From JAJRXR01 sp041402005 (lineage in GTDB: Bacteria > Planctomycetota > Phycisphaerae > Phycisphaerales > UBA1924): DNA of 64,000 nucleotides. The notes under the pieces are model-generated. The model did no database searches, had not been told where the DNA came from, and saw only the letters and a program-made list of their open reading frames with translations. A program made the position numbers and the translations under genes. Below, one piece after another: positions 7,889-15,232 of this stretch. Location: contig JAWKTB010000002.1 of the NCBI GenBank assembly GCA_041402005.1, forward strand, positions 248,001-312,000. Reading direction: 5' to 3'. How positions within the stretch are numbered: position 1 is the stretch's first letter; the number at the start of each line of letters is the position of its first letter.

Positions 7889-9445
7889 TCACTCCCACTC
7901 GATCGTCGCCGGCGGCTTGCTGGAGATGTCGTAGACAACACGGTTTACGCCCCGGACCTCGTTGATGATCCGGTTGCTCGTCCGGGCCAGCACGTCGAAC
8001 GGAATCCTTGCCCAGTCCGCCGTCATGAAGTCCTGGGTCTCCACAGCTCGCAGGGCGACCACGCTCTCATAGGTCCGACCGTCGCCCATCACCCCGACCG
8101 AGCGGACGGGCAGCAGGACCGCAAAGACCTGGCTGGTCTTGCGGTACAGCCCCGCCGCCACGATCTCTTCCAGCAAGATCTCGTCGCACTCTCGCAGCAC
8201 GTCGAGCTTGTCGCGCGTCACCTCGCCCAGCACGCGCACCGCCAGCCCGGGCCCCGGGAACGGGTGGCGCCACACGATCTGATCGGGCACGCCCAGCACC
8301 TCGCCCAGCTTGCGCACCTCGTCCTTGAACAGCTCACGCATCGGCTCGACCAGCTCGAAGCCAAGCTCCTTGGGGAGCCCGCCGACGTTGTGGTGCAGCT
8401 TGATGTTCGCCGCGTGACCCGCGTGCCCGTGCCCGGACTCGATCACATCGGGGTAGAGCGTGCCCTGTGCGAGGAAGTGCGCGTCGGGGATGTCGGTTGC
8501 CGTCTCCTTGAAGACCTCGATGAAGCGAGAGCCGATCCGCCTGCGCTTCTCCTGCGGATCCTCGACGCCGGCGAGGTCCTTGAGGAACGCCTCCGACGCG
8601 TCCACGACGCGCAGGTCGATGTGGAAGTGATCGCGGAAGGTCGTCTCGACGAGGGCCCGCTCGTTCTTGCGCAGGAGCCCGTTGTCCACGAACACGCAGG
8701 TGAGCCGGTCGCCGATCGCCTTGTGCAGCAGCACCGCGGTCACCGACGAGTCCACGCCGCCTGAGAGCCCGCAGATCACGCGCTTGGCGCCCACCTTCGT
8801 GCGCACGTCCTGGGCTGCCGCCTCGGCGAAGTCGCTCATCCGCCACGTCCCGGTCGCCTTGCAGACCTCGTACAGGAAGTTGCGCACCATGTCCACGCCG
8901 TGGGGCGTGTGCGTCACCTCCGGGTGGAACTGCACGCCGAGGAAGGTTCGCCCGCTCCCCTCGCGCGTGCGCACCGCGGCGTGCGGACAGGTCGGCGTGG
9001 ACGCCAGCGTCTCGAGCTCCGCGGATTCCAGCCCCCGGATCTGATCGCCGTGCGACATCCAGACCGTCGTCCGCTCCGGGATCGCCTCAAACAGGGCGTT
9101 CGAGCGCTGCACCTCCAGCGACGCGCGCCCGAACTCGCGATGGTCCGACCTGGACACGTCCGCGCCCATCGCCCGGCACGCAAGCTGCATCCCGTAGCAG
9201 ATCCCCAGCACCGGCACGCCCAGATCGAGCACGCCCGGGTGCATCGTCGGCGCCCCCTCGTCGTACACGCTCGCCGGCCCGCCCGAAAGGATGATCCCCT
9301 TCGGGTTCATCGCGCGCAGCTTCTCCGGCGTGATATCCGGGGCCACGAGAACGCTGAACACTCCCGCCTCGCGCACGCGCCTGCAGATCAACTGGGCGGT
9401 CTGTGACCCGAAATCGAGAACCGGGACGATCTCGTCATGGAGCAT
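7889..9445 (-). CDS. guaA: GMP synthase (glutamine-hydrolysing)
   Basis: A 518-residue enzyme converting XMP, ATP and glutamine to GMP in the cytoplasm, the last step of guanine nucleotide synthesis. The class I glutaminase domain spans about 1-200, with nucleophile C83 in G-I-C-Y-G-M-Q and the H174/E176 pair in F-H-P-E. The ATP-pyrophosphatase P-loop is S-G-G-V-D-S-S at 228-234. The C-terminal dimerisation domain ends in P-P-A-T-I-E-W-E, the canonical terminus. The length matches the family. The frame stays open upstream, but the glutaminase domain begins right after the ATG at 9445, which has AGGAG upstream. It is divergent from the lipoprotein gene at 9612. Confidence 0.98.
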   Translation of the reverse strand: MLHDEIVPVLDFGSQTAQLICRRVREAGVFSVLVAPDITPEKLRAMNPKGIILSGGPASVYDEGAPTMHPGVLDLGVPVLGICYGMQLACRAMGADVSRSDHREFGRASLEVQRSNALFEAIPERTTVWMSHGDQIRGLESAELETLASTPTCPHAAVRTREGSGRTFLGVQFHPEVTHTPHGVDMVRNFLYEVCKATGTWRMSDFAEAAAQDVRTKVGAKRVICGLSGGVDSSVTAVLLHKAIGDRLTCVFVDNGLLRKNERALVETTFRDHFHIDLRVVDASEAFLKDLAGVEDPQEKRRRIGSRFIEVFKETATDIPDAHFLAQGTLYPDVIESGHGHAGHAANIKLHHNVGGLPKELGFELVEPMRELFKDEVRKLGEVLGVPDQIVWRHPFPGPGLAVRVLGEVTRDKLDVLRECDEILLEEIVAAGLYRKTSQVFAVLLPVRSVGVMGDGRTYESVVALRAVETQDFMTADWARIPFDVLARTSNRIINEVRGVNRVVYDISSKPPATIEWE

Positions 9446-9598
9446 CGGCCGAAGACTCCTGCGACGGGCGTGGGGGAGGGGCAAGCGTAGTCCCGACACG
9501 CACGTCTGGCCCGATAAGCAGAGGAGACGGCTAGTGTCCGCCAACTCTCTCTCGGACCCGAGCGTCCCCCGTCCGGGCCCGCACGCCCGGGACACGAA

Positions 9599-9611
9599 TA
9601 CACTCCCTCCC
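9599..9611 (+). promoter_or_regulatory. Leaderless -10 element (TACACT) of the HEAT-like lipoprotein gene
   Basis: TACACT (9599-9604) lies seven bases before the GTG at 9612. There is no ribosome site. The spacing fits transcription starting at the start codon and supports the GTG as the true start. Confidence 0.5.
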
Positions 9612-10046
9612 GTGAGCCCCCAGGGCCCTTCAACCCCTTTTCGCCTGTCAGTGATCGTTCTGGCGGGCGGTTTCCTCATGATGCCCGGGTGCCCCAGCGC
9701 AAAGACCGCCTTCGATTCCCCCGCGCCTTCCAAACGCCTGGATGCCATCGTGGATGCGGCGGCCAAGAATGACCGATCTTCCTACCGCCCGCTCGTGGAC
9801 ATGCTCAGCAGCGACGACCCGGCCGAGCGAATGCTCGCCATCAGGACCCTCGAACGACTCACCAACCAGACATTTGGGTACCGCCACCAGGACCCCGAGT
9901 GGAAACGCCTGGAAAGCGTCAACCGATGGGAGCAATGGCTCGAATCGAACCAGACGGGTCAGGCACAGGGCGGAGACACCGCCGACGACCCGAACCCCGG
10001 GGGTGAGGTCGCGACAAGCCCGGCACGAAACACGCCCGGCGACTGA
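9612..10046 (+). CDS. Small lipoprotein with a HEAT-like helical repeat
   Basis: A 144-residue protein. Its N-terminus (1-27) is a lipoprotein signal ending M-M-P-G-C27. Residues about 40-100 are helical, with S-S-D-D-P-A-E-R-M-L-A-I-R-T-L-E-R-L-T, a HEAT-repeat-like pair, then a Gly/Asp/Pro-rich tail. I know no specific function. The N-F-G-Y segment plus the W-x-x-W pattern is seen in small planctomycete helical-repeat proteins, but that is only a resemblance. The GTG start is chosen because it gives a complete signal peptide and because a TACACT hexamer precedes it by seven bases. It lies 26 bases upstream of the RsbW-like gene. Confidence 0.62.
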   Translation: MSPQGPSTPFRLSVIVLAGGFLMMPGCPSAKTAFDSPAPSKRLDAIVDAAAKNDRSSYRPLVDMLSSDDPAERMLAIRTLERLTNQTFGYRHQDPEWKRLESVNRWEQWLESNQTGQAQGGDTADDPNPGGEVATSPARNTPGD

Positions 10047-10072
10047 CCCACGCCCACCCGAGCAAACCGCCT

Positions 10073-10579
10073 ATGAGTGACCGCCCGCACATCCGCGTGG
10101 AGCTGCTCAGCAACCCCGTCTACCTCTGCGGCGCGCGCGAGCTCGTCGCCTCCGTCGCCAAGCGCCTCGGCTTCGACGACCTCGACTGCTCCAAGATCGC
10201 CCTCGCCGTCGACGAAGCCCTCTGCAACATCATCCGTCACGGCTACCAGCGCCGCACCGACGGCCAGATCTGGATCAGCATCTGGCCCCTCGAGTCCAGC
10301 GGCGCCACCCGCGCCTGCGGCATCCGCATCGTCATCGAGGACGAGGCCAAGCAGGTCGACCCCGACCAGATGCGCGGACGCGAGCTGACCGACATCCGCC
10401 CGGGCGGCCTCGGCGTCCACATCATCCGCGAGGTGATGGACGAGGCGATCTACGAGCGCCGCGAGCCCAAGGGCATGCGTCTGACCCTCGTGAAGCGCTG
10501 CCAGAACGTCGAAACGCCCTCACGCCTCGCCCAGGCCGCCACCGCCGCCTCCTTGAAGAGACACAAGTCGCCACGCTAA
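10073..10579 (+). CDS. RsbW-like ATP-binding anti-sigma/serine kinase
   Basis: A 168-residue GHKL ATPase of the anti-sigma-factor kinase (RsbW/SpoIIAB) type. The N-box is V-D-E-A-L-C-N52-I-I-R-H-G-Y, and the G2-type loop G-G-L-G-V-H-I-I-R lies near 112. In the family such proteins bind a sigma factor or a response partner and phosphorylate a STAS-domain antagonist on serine. The next gene, 20 bases on, encodes just such a STAS protein, so the two likely form a partner switch. No sigma factor of the SigB/SigF type is in the window, so the controlled target is unknown. Confidence 0.87.
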   Translation: MSDRPHIRVELLSNPVYLCGARELVASVAKRLGFDDLDCSKIALAVDEALCNIIRHGYQRRTDGQIWISIWPLESSGATRACGIRIVIEDEAKQVDPDQMRGRELTDIRPGGLGVHIIREVMDEAIYERREPKGMRLTLVKRCQNVETPSRLAQAATAASLKRHKSPR

Positions 10580-10598
10580 GCTTGCCCAGAAGGGGCTC

Positions 10599-10949
10599 AT
10601 GCCGCAGCAGGATCAATCCATCGCCGTCAAGACCGACGTCGCCCCGGGCGTCGTCGTCGTGCATCCGCAGGGCGACGTGGACATGAGCCGCTCCCCCGAG
10701 CTGCGCACCACCATCCGCTCGGTCCAGGAACGACGCCCCCCCAAGGTCATCATCGACCTGACCGACGTCGAGTACATGGACAGCTCGGGCCTGGCCACCC
10801 TCGTCGAGGCCATGCGGACCGCCAAGTCCAACAACACCGCCATGATCCTCTGCGGCATGCACGACAAGGTCCGCTCGATCTTCGAGATCGCCCGCCTCAA
10901 TCAGTTCTTCAAGATCGTCGACAACCTCGACGCCGCCGTCTCCGCCTGA
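10599..10949 (+). CDS. STAS-domain protein (anti-sigma antagonist or MlaB-like)
   Basis: A 116-residue single STAS domain. The signature is I-I-D-L-T-D-V-E-Y-M-D61-S62-S63-G-L-A-T-L-V, with the serine pair of the RsbV/SpoIIAA phosphorylation site. The upstream kinase gene suggests the role of anti-sigma-factor antagonist. However, the next gene (24 bases on) is an MlaE-type lipid transporter permease, whose complexes in other bacteria contain the STAS protein MlaB. Both readings are compatible with the sequence; the retained DSSG favours phosphoregulation. Cytoplasmic. Confidence 0.87.
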   Translation: MPQQDQSIAVKTDVAPGVVVVHPQGDVDMSRSPELRTTIRSVQERRPPKVIIDLTDVEYMDSSGLATLVEAMRTAKSNNTAMILCGMHDKVRSIFEIARLNQFFKIVDNLDAAVSA

Positions 10950-10972
10950 GCCCGAGTGGGGGCGCTCCGACC

Positions 10973-11815
10973 ATGGCAGACCAGCCCAAGAGTCGGTCCA
11001 AGGTCACGACGCTCCTCACCCCCATCGGCTACCTCGGCGCCCGCACGCTCAACATCCTCGAGCACATCGGCGTCCTCGTCCACCTGCACTGGCAGGCCAC
11101 CACCTGGGTCCTCCGCGCCGTCGGTCCCCGACGCGTCCGCCTCGGGCGCGCCGCGATCATCACCCAGATCTGCCGCGTCGGAGTCCAGTCCATCTTCATC
11201 GTCTCGCTCGTCTCCTTCGCGGTTGGCCTGATCCTGGCGCTGCAACTCTCGCCCCCGCTCGACGAGTTCGGGCAGAAGGCGCTGGTCGCCAACATCATCT
11301 CGGTCGCCGTCCTGCGCGAGCTGGGCCCCCTGATCGGCGCCATCGTGCTGACGGGCTTCGCGGGCGCTTCCATTGCCGCCGAGATCGGGACCATGGTCGT
11401 CTCCGAGGAGATCGAGGCCCTCGAGGCCCACGCCCTCAACCCGATCCGCTTTCTGGTCGTCCCCCGCGTGTTGGCGGCGACGGTCAGCATGACCGCCCTG
11501 GGCGTGATCGCCTCCGCGGTCGCGATCGCCGCCTCCGTCCTGATCGCCGTCACTGCCCTGGGCATCCCCTTTGAGACCTACTGGAACAACATGCTCAACC
11601 AGGCCAAGCTCGTCGACTTCTGGACGGGCGTCGTCAAGGGCGGCGTCTTCGGCCTGCTCATCGGCGTCATCGCCTGCGGCAACGGGCTCAAGGTCACCGG
11701 CGGCGCCGCCGGCGTCGGACAGGCCACCACCAACACCGTCGTCGAGTGCGTCGTCGCCATCGTCATGGCCGACCTGATCTTCACGGCGATCTTCTTCGCG
11801 CTGAAGCTGTTCTGA
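10973..11815 (+). CDS. mlaE: MlaE-family lipid ABC transporter permease
   Basis: A 280-residue inner-membrane permease of the MlaE family (phospholipid or lipid transport between membranes). The typical marks are present: the N-terminal amphipathic elbow followed by a hydrophobic segment near 75-100, the coupling region L-R-E-L-G-P-L-I-G-A-I-V-L-T-G-F-A-G-A-S-I-A-A-E-I-G-T-M, and the E-E-I-E-A-L motif. About five membrane segments follow. The matching ATPase (MlaF) and MCE-domain protein are not nearby downstream, as the next gene is convergent, so it must assemble with partners encoded elsewhere. It appears to be the third gene of the RsbW-STAS-MlaE unit. Confidence 0.92.
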   Translation: MADQPKSRSKVTTLLTPIGYLGARTLNILEHIGVLVHLHWQATTWVLRAVGPRRVRLGRAAIITQICRVGVQSIFIVSLVSFAVGLILALQLSPPLDEFGQKALVANIISVAVLRELGPLIGAIVLTGFAGASIAAEIGTMVVSEEIEALEAHALNPIRFLVVPRVLAATVSMTALGVIASAVAIAASVLIAVTALGIPFETYWNNMLNQAKLVDFWTGVVKGGVFGLLIGVIACGNGLKVTGGAAGVGQATTNTVVECVVAIVMADLIFTAIFFALKLF

Positions 11816-11820
11816 AGTCA

Positions 11821-11970
11821 GGTGGTGAGTCGTGAGTGGTGAGTGGTCAGTGGCGAAGACAGTGCGCATCAGGTAGTGGGCATCGTGCGACAGGGTCTCG
11901 CCACCACGCCCACGACGAGTCCTCGAGTCGTGGGGTCCAACCACTGACCACTCACGACTCACCACTCACC
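11821..11970. repeat. Inverted GAGTGGT repeat between convergent genes
   Basis: The left arm (11821-11852, built from repeated GTGAGT/GAGTGG units) is the near-complement of the right arm (11940-11969). 18 bases match exactly, then a 7-base unit is extra in the left arm. The unit sits exactly between the convergent mlaE and prenyltransferase genes, and may serve as a two-way terminator or be a short mobile repeat (MITE-like). No open frame or transposase is present. Confidence 0.6.
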
Positions 11971-12949
11971 TTCTGTACCCCACCGGATGCTCCGCCAGCG
12001 CGTAGACCTCGCGCAGCGCCGTCATCCCGATGAAGCCGACCGCCGCCAGCGCCCCCATGATCGCGGTCGCCGTCATCTCGCCCACGCCGAACAGCCACCC
12101 GCACGCGTACAGCGAGATCCACAGCGCCCCGTAGCGCCAGATCTTCTCCGCCGCCCTCGGTCCCGCCCCGAGCTGTGAGACACGGCGCACCGCGAGCACC
12201 GCGAACACCCCGACCAGGATCGCGGGCCAGATCCACGCCGTCGGCTCCACCCATGTCGGCCACACGCCCCCCGCCCGCTGGGCGCCGAGCCACGCCAGCC
12301 CCGACGTCACCCCGATCCATCCAACACCCGCGAAGACGAGCGCCCGTCGTGAGATCCGCGGGCTCTTGCGGCTCAGCCTGTGCGTCAGCCCGCCCAGCGC
12401 CAACGCGTGCGTCATCACCAGCCACACCGGCGCGAGAAACCGAAGCTGCACGTTCGGCGCCAGCATGTGCCCCGCGTAGATCAGCCCCAGCAGCACCATC
12501 CCGATCGCCGGCACGAACTTGCCCAGCACGTTGAACACCAGGATCGCCATCGCCACCAGCAGCGTGACCACGACGCAGGCCGTCCCGAACGCCGTCGCCC
12601 CCAGCACCGACACGATCAGCGACCCCGCCACCGCGAGCGAGACCGCCTCGGGCGAGACCTGCCCCTCCCCGATCGGGCGATCGAGGCGCATCGCCCGGTC
12701 TCGGTGCAGGTCCATGACGTCGTTCAGGGCGGCGCCGTAGGCGAACAGGCCCACCGCGTTCGCCGCCCCGGCGCCAAGGAGCGCCCAGAGGGGCTTCTCC
12801 CGCATCGGCGTGGAGGCGACGACGAGCTCCGTCGCCTCGTGGGCCCGAGTCCAGAGGATGACGAACCAGACGTTGGCGACCGCCGCGAACGCCGTCGTCA
12901 CCCGCGTCAGACGCAGGACGGGGGCCAGTCGCACCAGCACGCGGGGCAT
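11966..12949 (-). CDS. UbiA-family prenyltransferase
   Basis: A 327-residue polytopic membrane protein with about nine helices. The first acidic motif N76-D-V-M-D80-L-H-R-D84 followed by R-x-x-R-x-x-D-R-P-I is the UbiA signature that binds prenyl diphosphate through Mg2+. The second Asp-rich motif, normally in the loop after helix 6, is not visible; the equivalent loop reads T-H-R-L-S-R-K. The acceptor substrate (quinone ring, heme, lipid) therefore cannot be guessed. A TAGGAT hexamer ends six bases before the ATG and no ribosome site is present, so the mRNA is probably leaderless. It is divergent from ribH. Confidence 0.82.
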   Translation of the reverse strand: MPRVLVRLAPVLRLTRVTTAFAAVANVWFVILWTRAHEATELVVASTPMREKPLWALLGAGAANAVGLFAYGAALNDVMDLHRDRAMRLDRPIGEGQVSPEAVSLAVAGSLIVSVLGATAFGTACVVVTLLVAMAILVFNVLGKFVPAIGMVLLGLIYAGHMLAPNVQLRFLAPVWLVMTHALALGGLTHRLSRKSPRISRRALVFAGVGWIGVTSGLAWLGAQRAGGVWPTWVEPTAWIWPAILVGVFAVLAVRRVSQLGAGPRAAEKIWRYGALWISLYACGWLFGVGEMTATAIMGALAAVGFIGMTALREVYALAEHPVGYRR

Positions 12950-12961
12950 GGGCGCATCCTA
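12950..12961 (-). promoter_or_regulatory. Leaderless -10 element (TAGGAT) of the UbiA-type gene
   Basis: On the minus strand TAGGAT (12961-12956) precedes the ATG at 12949 by six bases. No Shine-Dalgarno sequence is present. Confidence 0.55.
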
Positions 12962-13026
12962 CTCAGACGCCACATTTCGAGCCCGGAGCGTGCGTGACGC
13001 CTCCCCACGCCCGCGGGGCGCGGTCC

Positions 13027-13040
13027 TACGATCGCGGTCC
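13027..13040 (+). promoter_or_regulatory. Leaderless -10 element (TACGAT) of ribH-nusB
   Basis: TACGAT (13027-13032) precedes the ribH ATG at 13041 by eight bases, without a ribosome site. The divergent UbiA-type promoter lies back to back with it within 77 bases. Confidence 0.55.
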
Positions 13041-13571
13041 ATGCCCGAGCCCGTCGCGATCATCGTCAGCCGGTACAACGCGTCGATCACCACGCGCCTC
13101 CTCGACGCCGCCATCACCGAGTACCTCAACCGCGGGGGCAAGGGCGACGACCTGGCGATCATCGAGGCGCCCGGCGCCTTCGAGCTGCCCGCCCTCGCCT
13201 CCGCCGCCATCCAGACCGGGCAGTACGCCGGTGTCTGCTGCCTCGGGTGCGTGCTCAAGGGCGAGACCAGCCACAACGAGCACATCAACACCGCGGTCTC
13301 GCAGGGTCTGGCCAGTCTCGCCGTCGCGACGGGGCTGCCCGTCGCCTTCGGCGTCCTGACCTGCGACACCGCCGAGCAGGCCGAGGCCCGCGCCGGTGGC
13401 GCGAAAGGGAACAAAGGTCGCGAGGCGATGGCGGCGTTGCTCGAGGCGATCGACGCCTGCCGCGCCATCGACCGCGCCGCCGACGCCGAGACGCCCGGCT
13501 TCCGGCACACCGTCTCGATCAACCTGCCCGACAAGCTGAAGGGCGAGCGTCGTGTCGGGGGCAAGGCCTGA
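13041..13571 (+). CDS. ribH: 6,7-dimethyl-8-ribityllumazine synthase
   Basis: A 176-residue lumazine synthase, penultimate step of riboflavin synthesis, condensing 5-amino-6-ribitylaminouracil with dihydroxybutanone phosphate. Landmarks: S-R-Y-N near residue 10 (substrate ring binding), P-G-A-F-E-L-P at 44-50, the catalytic-histidine loop G-E-T-S-H78-N-E, and G-V-L-T-C-D-T-x-E-Q-A-x-x-R-A-G-G with G-N-K-G near 125 for phosphate binding. The C-terminus carries a longer tail (about 20 residues) than the usual 155-residue form. Such enzymes form icosahedral or pentameric cages. The stop overlaps the nusB start (TGATG), so the two are coupled. Confidence 0.96.
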   Translation: MPEPVAIIVSRYNASITTRLLDAAITEYLNRGGKGDDLAIIEAPGAFELPALASAAIQTGQYAGVCCLGCVLKGETSHNEHINTAVSQGLASLAVATGLPVAFGVLTCDTAEQAEARAGGAKGNKGREAMAALLEAIDACRAIDRAADAETPGFRHTVSINLPDKLKGERRVGGKA

Positions 13572-14074
13572 TGGCGACGCCCCGCGATATCCGACGCCTG
13601 GCCCTGCTCGCCCTCTACCAGCTCGACGCCGTCCCGGGCGTCACGCCCGAGGACCTGCGCGACTCGATCGAGGACCTCGAGGGGCTGAAGGAGGAGGGCC
13701 TGGAGCTGGTCGACGGCATCGGCGCCGTTGCGCCCAAGGACAAAGACAAGGCCGTCGCGACCGCGATCGCCGCGTGGGAGGGTCGGGCCGACGCGGACGC
13801 GGAGATGACCGACCTCGCGCCCGAGTGGCCCACGGGGCGCCAGGCCGCGATCGACCGGGCGATCCTCCGCCTGGCCCACCACGAGATGACCGCTGGCGAC
13901 AGCCCACCCAAGGCGGTTGTCAACGAGGCCGTCGAGCTCGCCAAGCAGTTCAGCACGGAGAAGTCCCCCGCCTTCGTCAACGCCCTGCTCGGCAAGGTGC
14001 TCAAGCGCTTGCAAGGCGGAGCAACCTCGGACGAGCCCACTGCTCCCGCGCCCAACCAGACCACACCCAGCTAG
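13571..14074 (+). CDS. nusB: Transcription antitermination factor NusB
   Basis: A 167-residue NusB, the RNA-binding helical protein that with NusE promotes antitermination in rRNA operons. The N-terminal R-R-L-A-L-L-A-L-Y-Q-L-D arginine-rich helix and the C-terminal signature A-I-D-R-A-I-L-R-L-A-x-x-E-M...P-x-K-A-V-V-N-E-A-V-E-L-A-K-Q-F-S-T-E-K-S-P-A-F-V-N-A-L-L-G-K-V are plain. It is translationally coupled to ribH by a one-base overlap, a common ribH-nusB arrangement. Its stop codon is part of an intergenic inverted repeat (14071-14147), so the end of the reading frame was probably set by insertion of that repeat. Confidence 0.95.
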   Translation: MATPRDIRRLALLALYQLDAVPGVTPEDLRDSIEDLEGLKEEGLELVDGIGAVAPKDKDKAVATAIAAWEGRADADAEMTDLAPEWPTGRQAAIDRAILRLAHHEMTAGDSPPKAVVNEAVELAKQFSTEKSPAFVNALLGKVLKRLQGGATSDEPTAPAPNQTTPS

Positions 14075-14147
14075 CCCCAAGCGTCAGCGCGGGGCCGGAC
14101 CACGCATACGTACTCCGAGCGGGCCCGTCGCTCACGCTCGGGGCTAG
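14071..14147. repeat. Planctomycete-type intergenic inverted repeat (SPKRQRG element)
   Basis: The left arm CTAGCCCCAAGCGTCAGCG (14071-14089) is almost the reverse complement of the right arm CGCTCACGCTCGGGGCTAG (14129-14147). Translated in a stray frame this gives SPKRQRG, a string often seen in mis-called genes of planctomycetes. The repeat contains the nusB stop codon and, in its right arm, TAGCCT (14144-14149), a possible -10 element of ftsY. Confidence 0.75.
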
Positions 14148-14180
14148 CCTTCCCAGTCGTTGCGTCCCCGAGACTCGCCC

Positions 14181-15107
14181 ATGGCCCTGTTCAAGTCCGT
14201 CCTCGGCTCGCTCAAGAAGGGCCTGACCAAGACCCGCGAGACCTTCGCGGGGGGCCTGCGCTCCATTCTCGCCGGGCGCGTCCTCAACGACCAGCTCATC
14301 GACGAGCTCGAGGCGCGACTCCTCCAGTCCGACGTCGGCGTCAAGGCGACGAACGAGCTCATCGAGGGCGTCCGCGCCGACTACAAGGCCGGCAAGCTCA
14401 CCAAGGGCGAGCAGGTCCTCGACTACCTCAAGCGCCGCCTCAAGGAGATGTGGCCCCCCGCCGCCCGCGAGCTGAAGTTCGCCCCGACCAAGCCGACCGT
14501 CATCCTCGTCACCGGCGTCAACGGCGTCGGCAAGACAACCTCCATCGCCAAACTCGCGCACGCGCTCAAGAGCGACGGCAAGACCGTCCTCCTCGGCGCC
14601 TGCGACACCTTCCGCGCCGGCGCCGTCCGACAACTCGAGATCTGGGGCGAGCGCCTCGGCGTGGACGTCATCAAGGGCCAGCAGGGGGGCGACCCCGCCG
14701 CCGTCGCTTTCGACGCCTGCGCCGCCGCCAAGGCTCGGGGCGTCGACGTCCTCATCCTCGACACCGCCGGGCGCCTGCAGACGCAGGACCCCCTCATGCG
14801 TCAGCTCGAGAAGATCCGAAGCGTCGCGGGCAAGCAGATCGAGGGCGCCCCCCATGAGGCGCTGCTGGTCCTCGACGCGACCAGCGGGCAGAACGCCCTC
14901 CGCCAGGCCGAGGCCTTCGGCAAGGCCGCCGGCGTCACCGGCATCGTCCTCGCCAAACTCGACGGCTCCGCCCGCGGCGGGATCGTCGTCGCCATCCGCC
15001 AGAGCGTCGAAATTCCCGTCAAGTTCATCGGCGTCGGCGAGACCCCCGAGGATCTCCAACCCTTTGACCCCGACAGCTTTATCGATGCTATGTTCGCGGA
15101 GGGTTAG
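14181..15107 (+). CDS. ftsY: Signal recognition particle receptor FtsY
   Basis: A 308-residue SRP GTPase that docks ribosome-SRP complexes at the inner membrane. The N-terminal helical N-domain is at 1-95, and the G-domain has G-V-N-G-V-G-K-T (112-119), the insertion-box motif D-T-F-R-A-G-A-V-R-Q-L (142-152), D-T-A-G-R (194-198), and the late T/K-L-D-G-S-A-R-G-G guanine-binding/closing loop. The acidic A-domain of the E. coli protein is missing, as in many bacteria; the short basic start (FKSVLGSLKKGLTKTR) would act as the membrane-binding helix. The start at 14181 fits this. A 13-bp hairpin follows the gene. Confidence 0.97.
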   Translation: MALFKSVLGSLKKGLTKTRETFAGGLRSILAGRVLNDQLIDELEARLLQSDVGVKATNELIEGVRADYKAGKLTKGEQVLDYLKRRLKEMWPPAARELKFAPTKPTVILVTGVNGVGKTTSIAKLAHALKSDGKTVLLGACDTFRAGAVRQLEIWGERLGVDVIKGQQGGDPAAVAFDACAAAKARGVDVLILDTAGRLQTQDPLMRQLEKIRSVAGKQIEGAPHEALLVLDATSGQNALRQAEAFGKAAGVTGIVLAKLDGSARGGIVVAIRQSVEIPVKFIGVGETPEDLQPFDPDSFIDAMFAEG

Positions 15108-15123
15108 GGCATTTTGCGAGACA

Positions 15124-15158
15124 AATACCGAACCCCAAGATTCGGGGGGTTCGGTATT
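15124..15158 (+). terminator. Strong hairpin after ftsY
   Basis: AATACCGAACCCC (15124-15136) pairs perfectly over 13 bases with GGGGTTCGGTATT (15146-15158), with a 9-base loop. No T-tract follows on the plus strand, so termination efficiency is uncertain. Confidence 0.7.
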
Positions 15159-15232
15159 CCCCCCACGCCGAGTGGGTGATATCGTCTGCCCAGGAGTAGA
15201 GACGCCCCTCAGCGGGCGAGGAGAGACCAGAC

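Noticed and set aside
9446..9766. N-terminal extension of GuaA upstream of 9445
   Set aside because: The open frame continues, but the glutaminase domain starts at the ATG at 9445 with AGGAG upstream, and the extension overlaps the divergent lipoprotein gene and its promoter.
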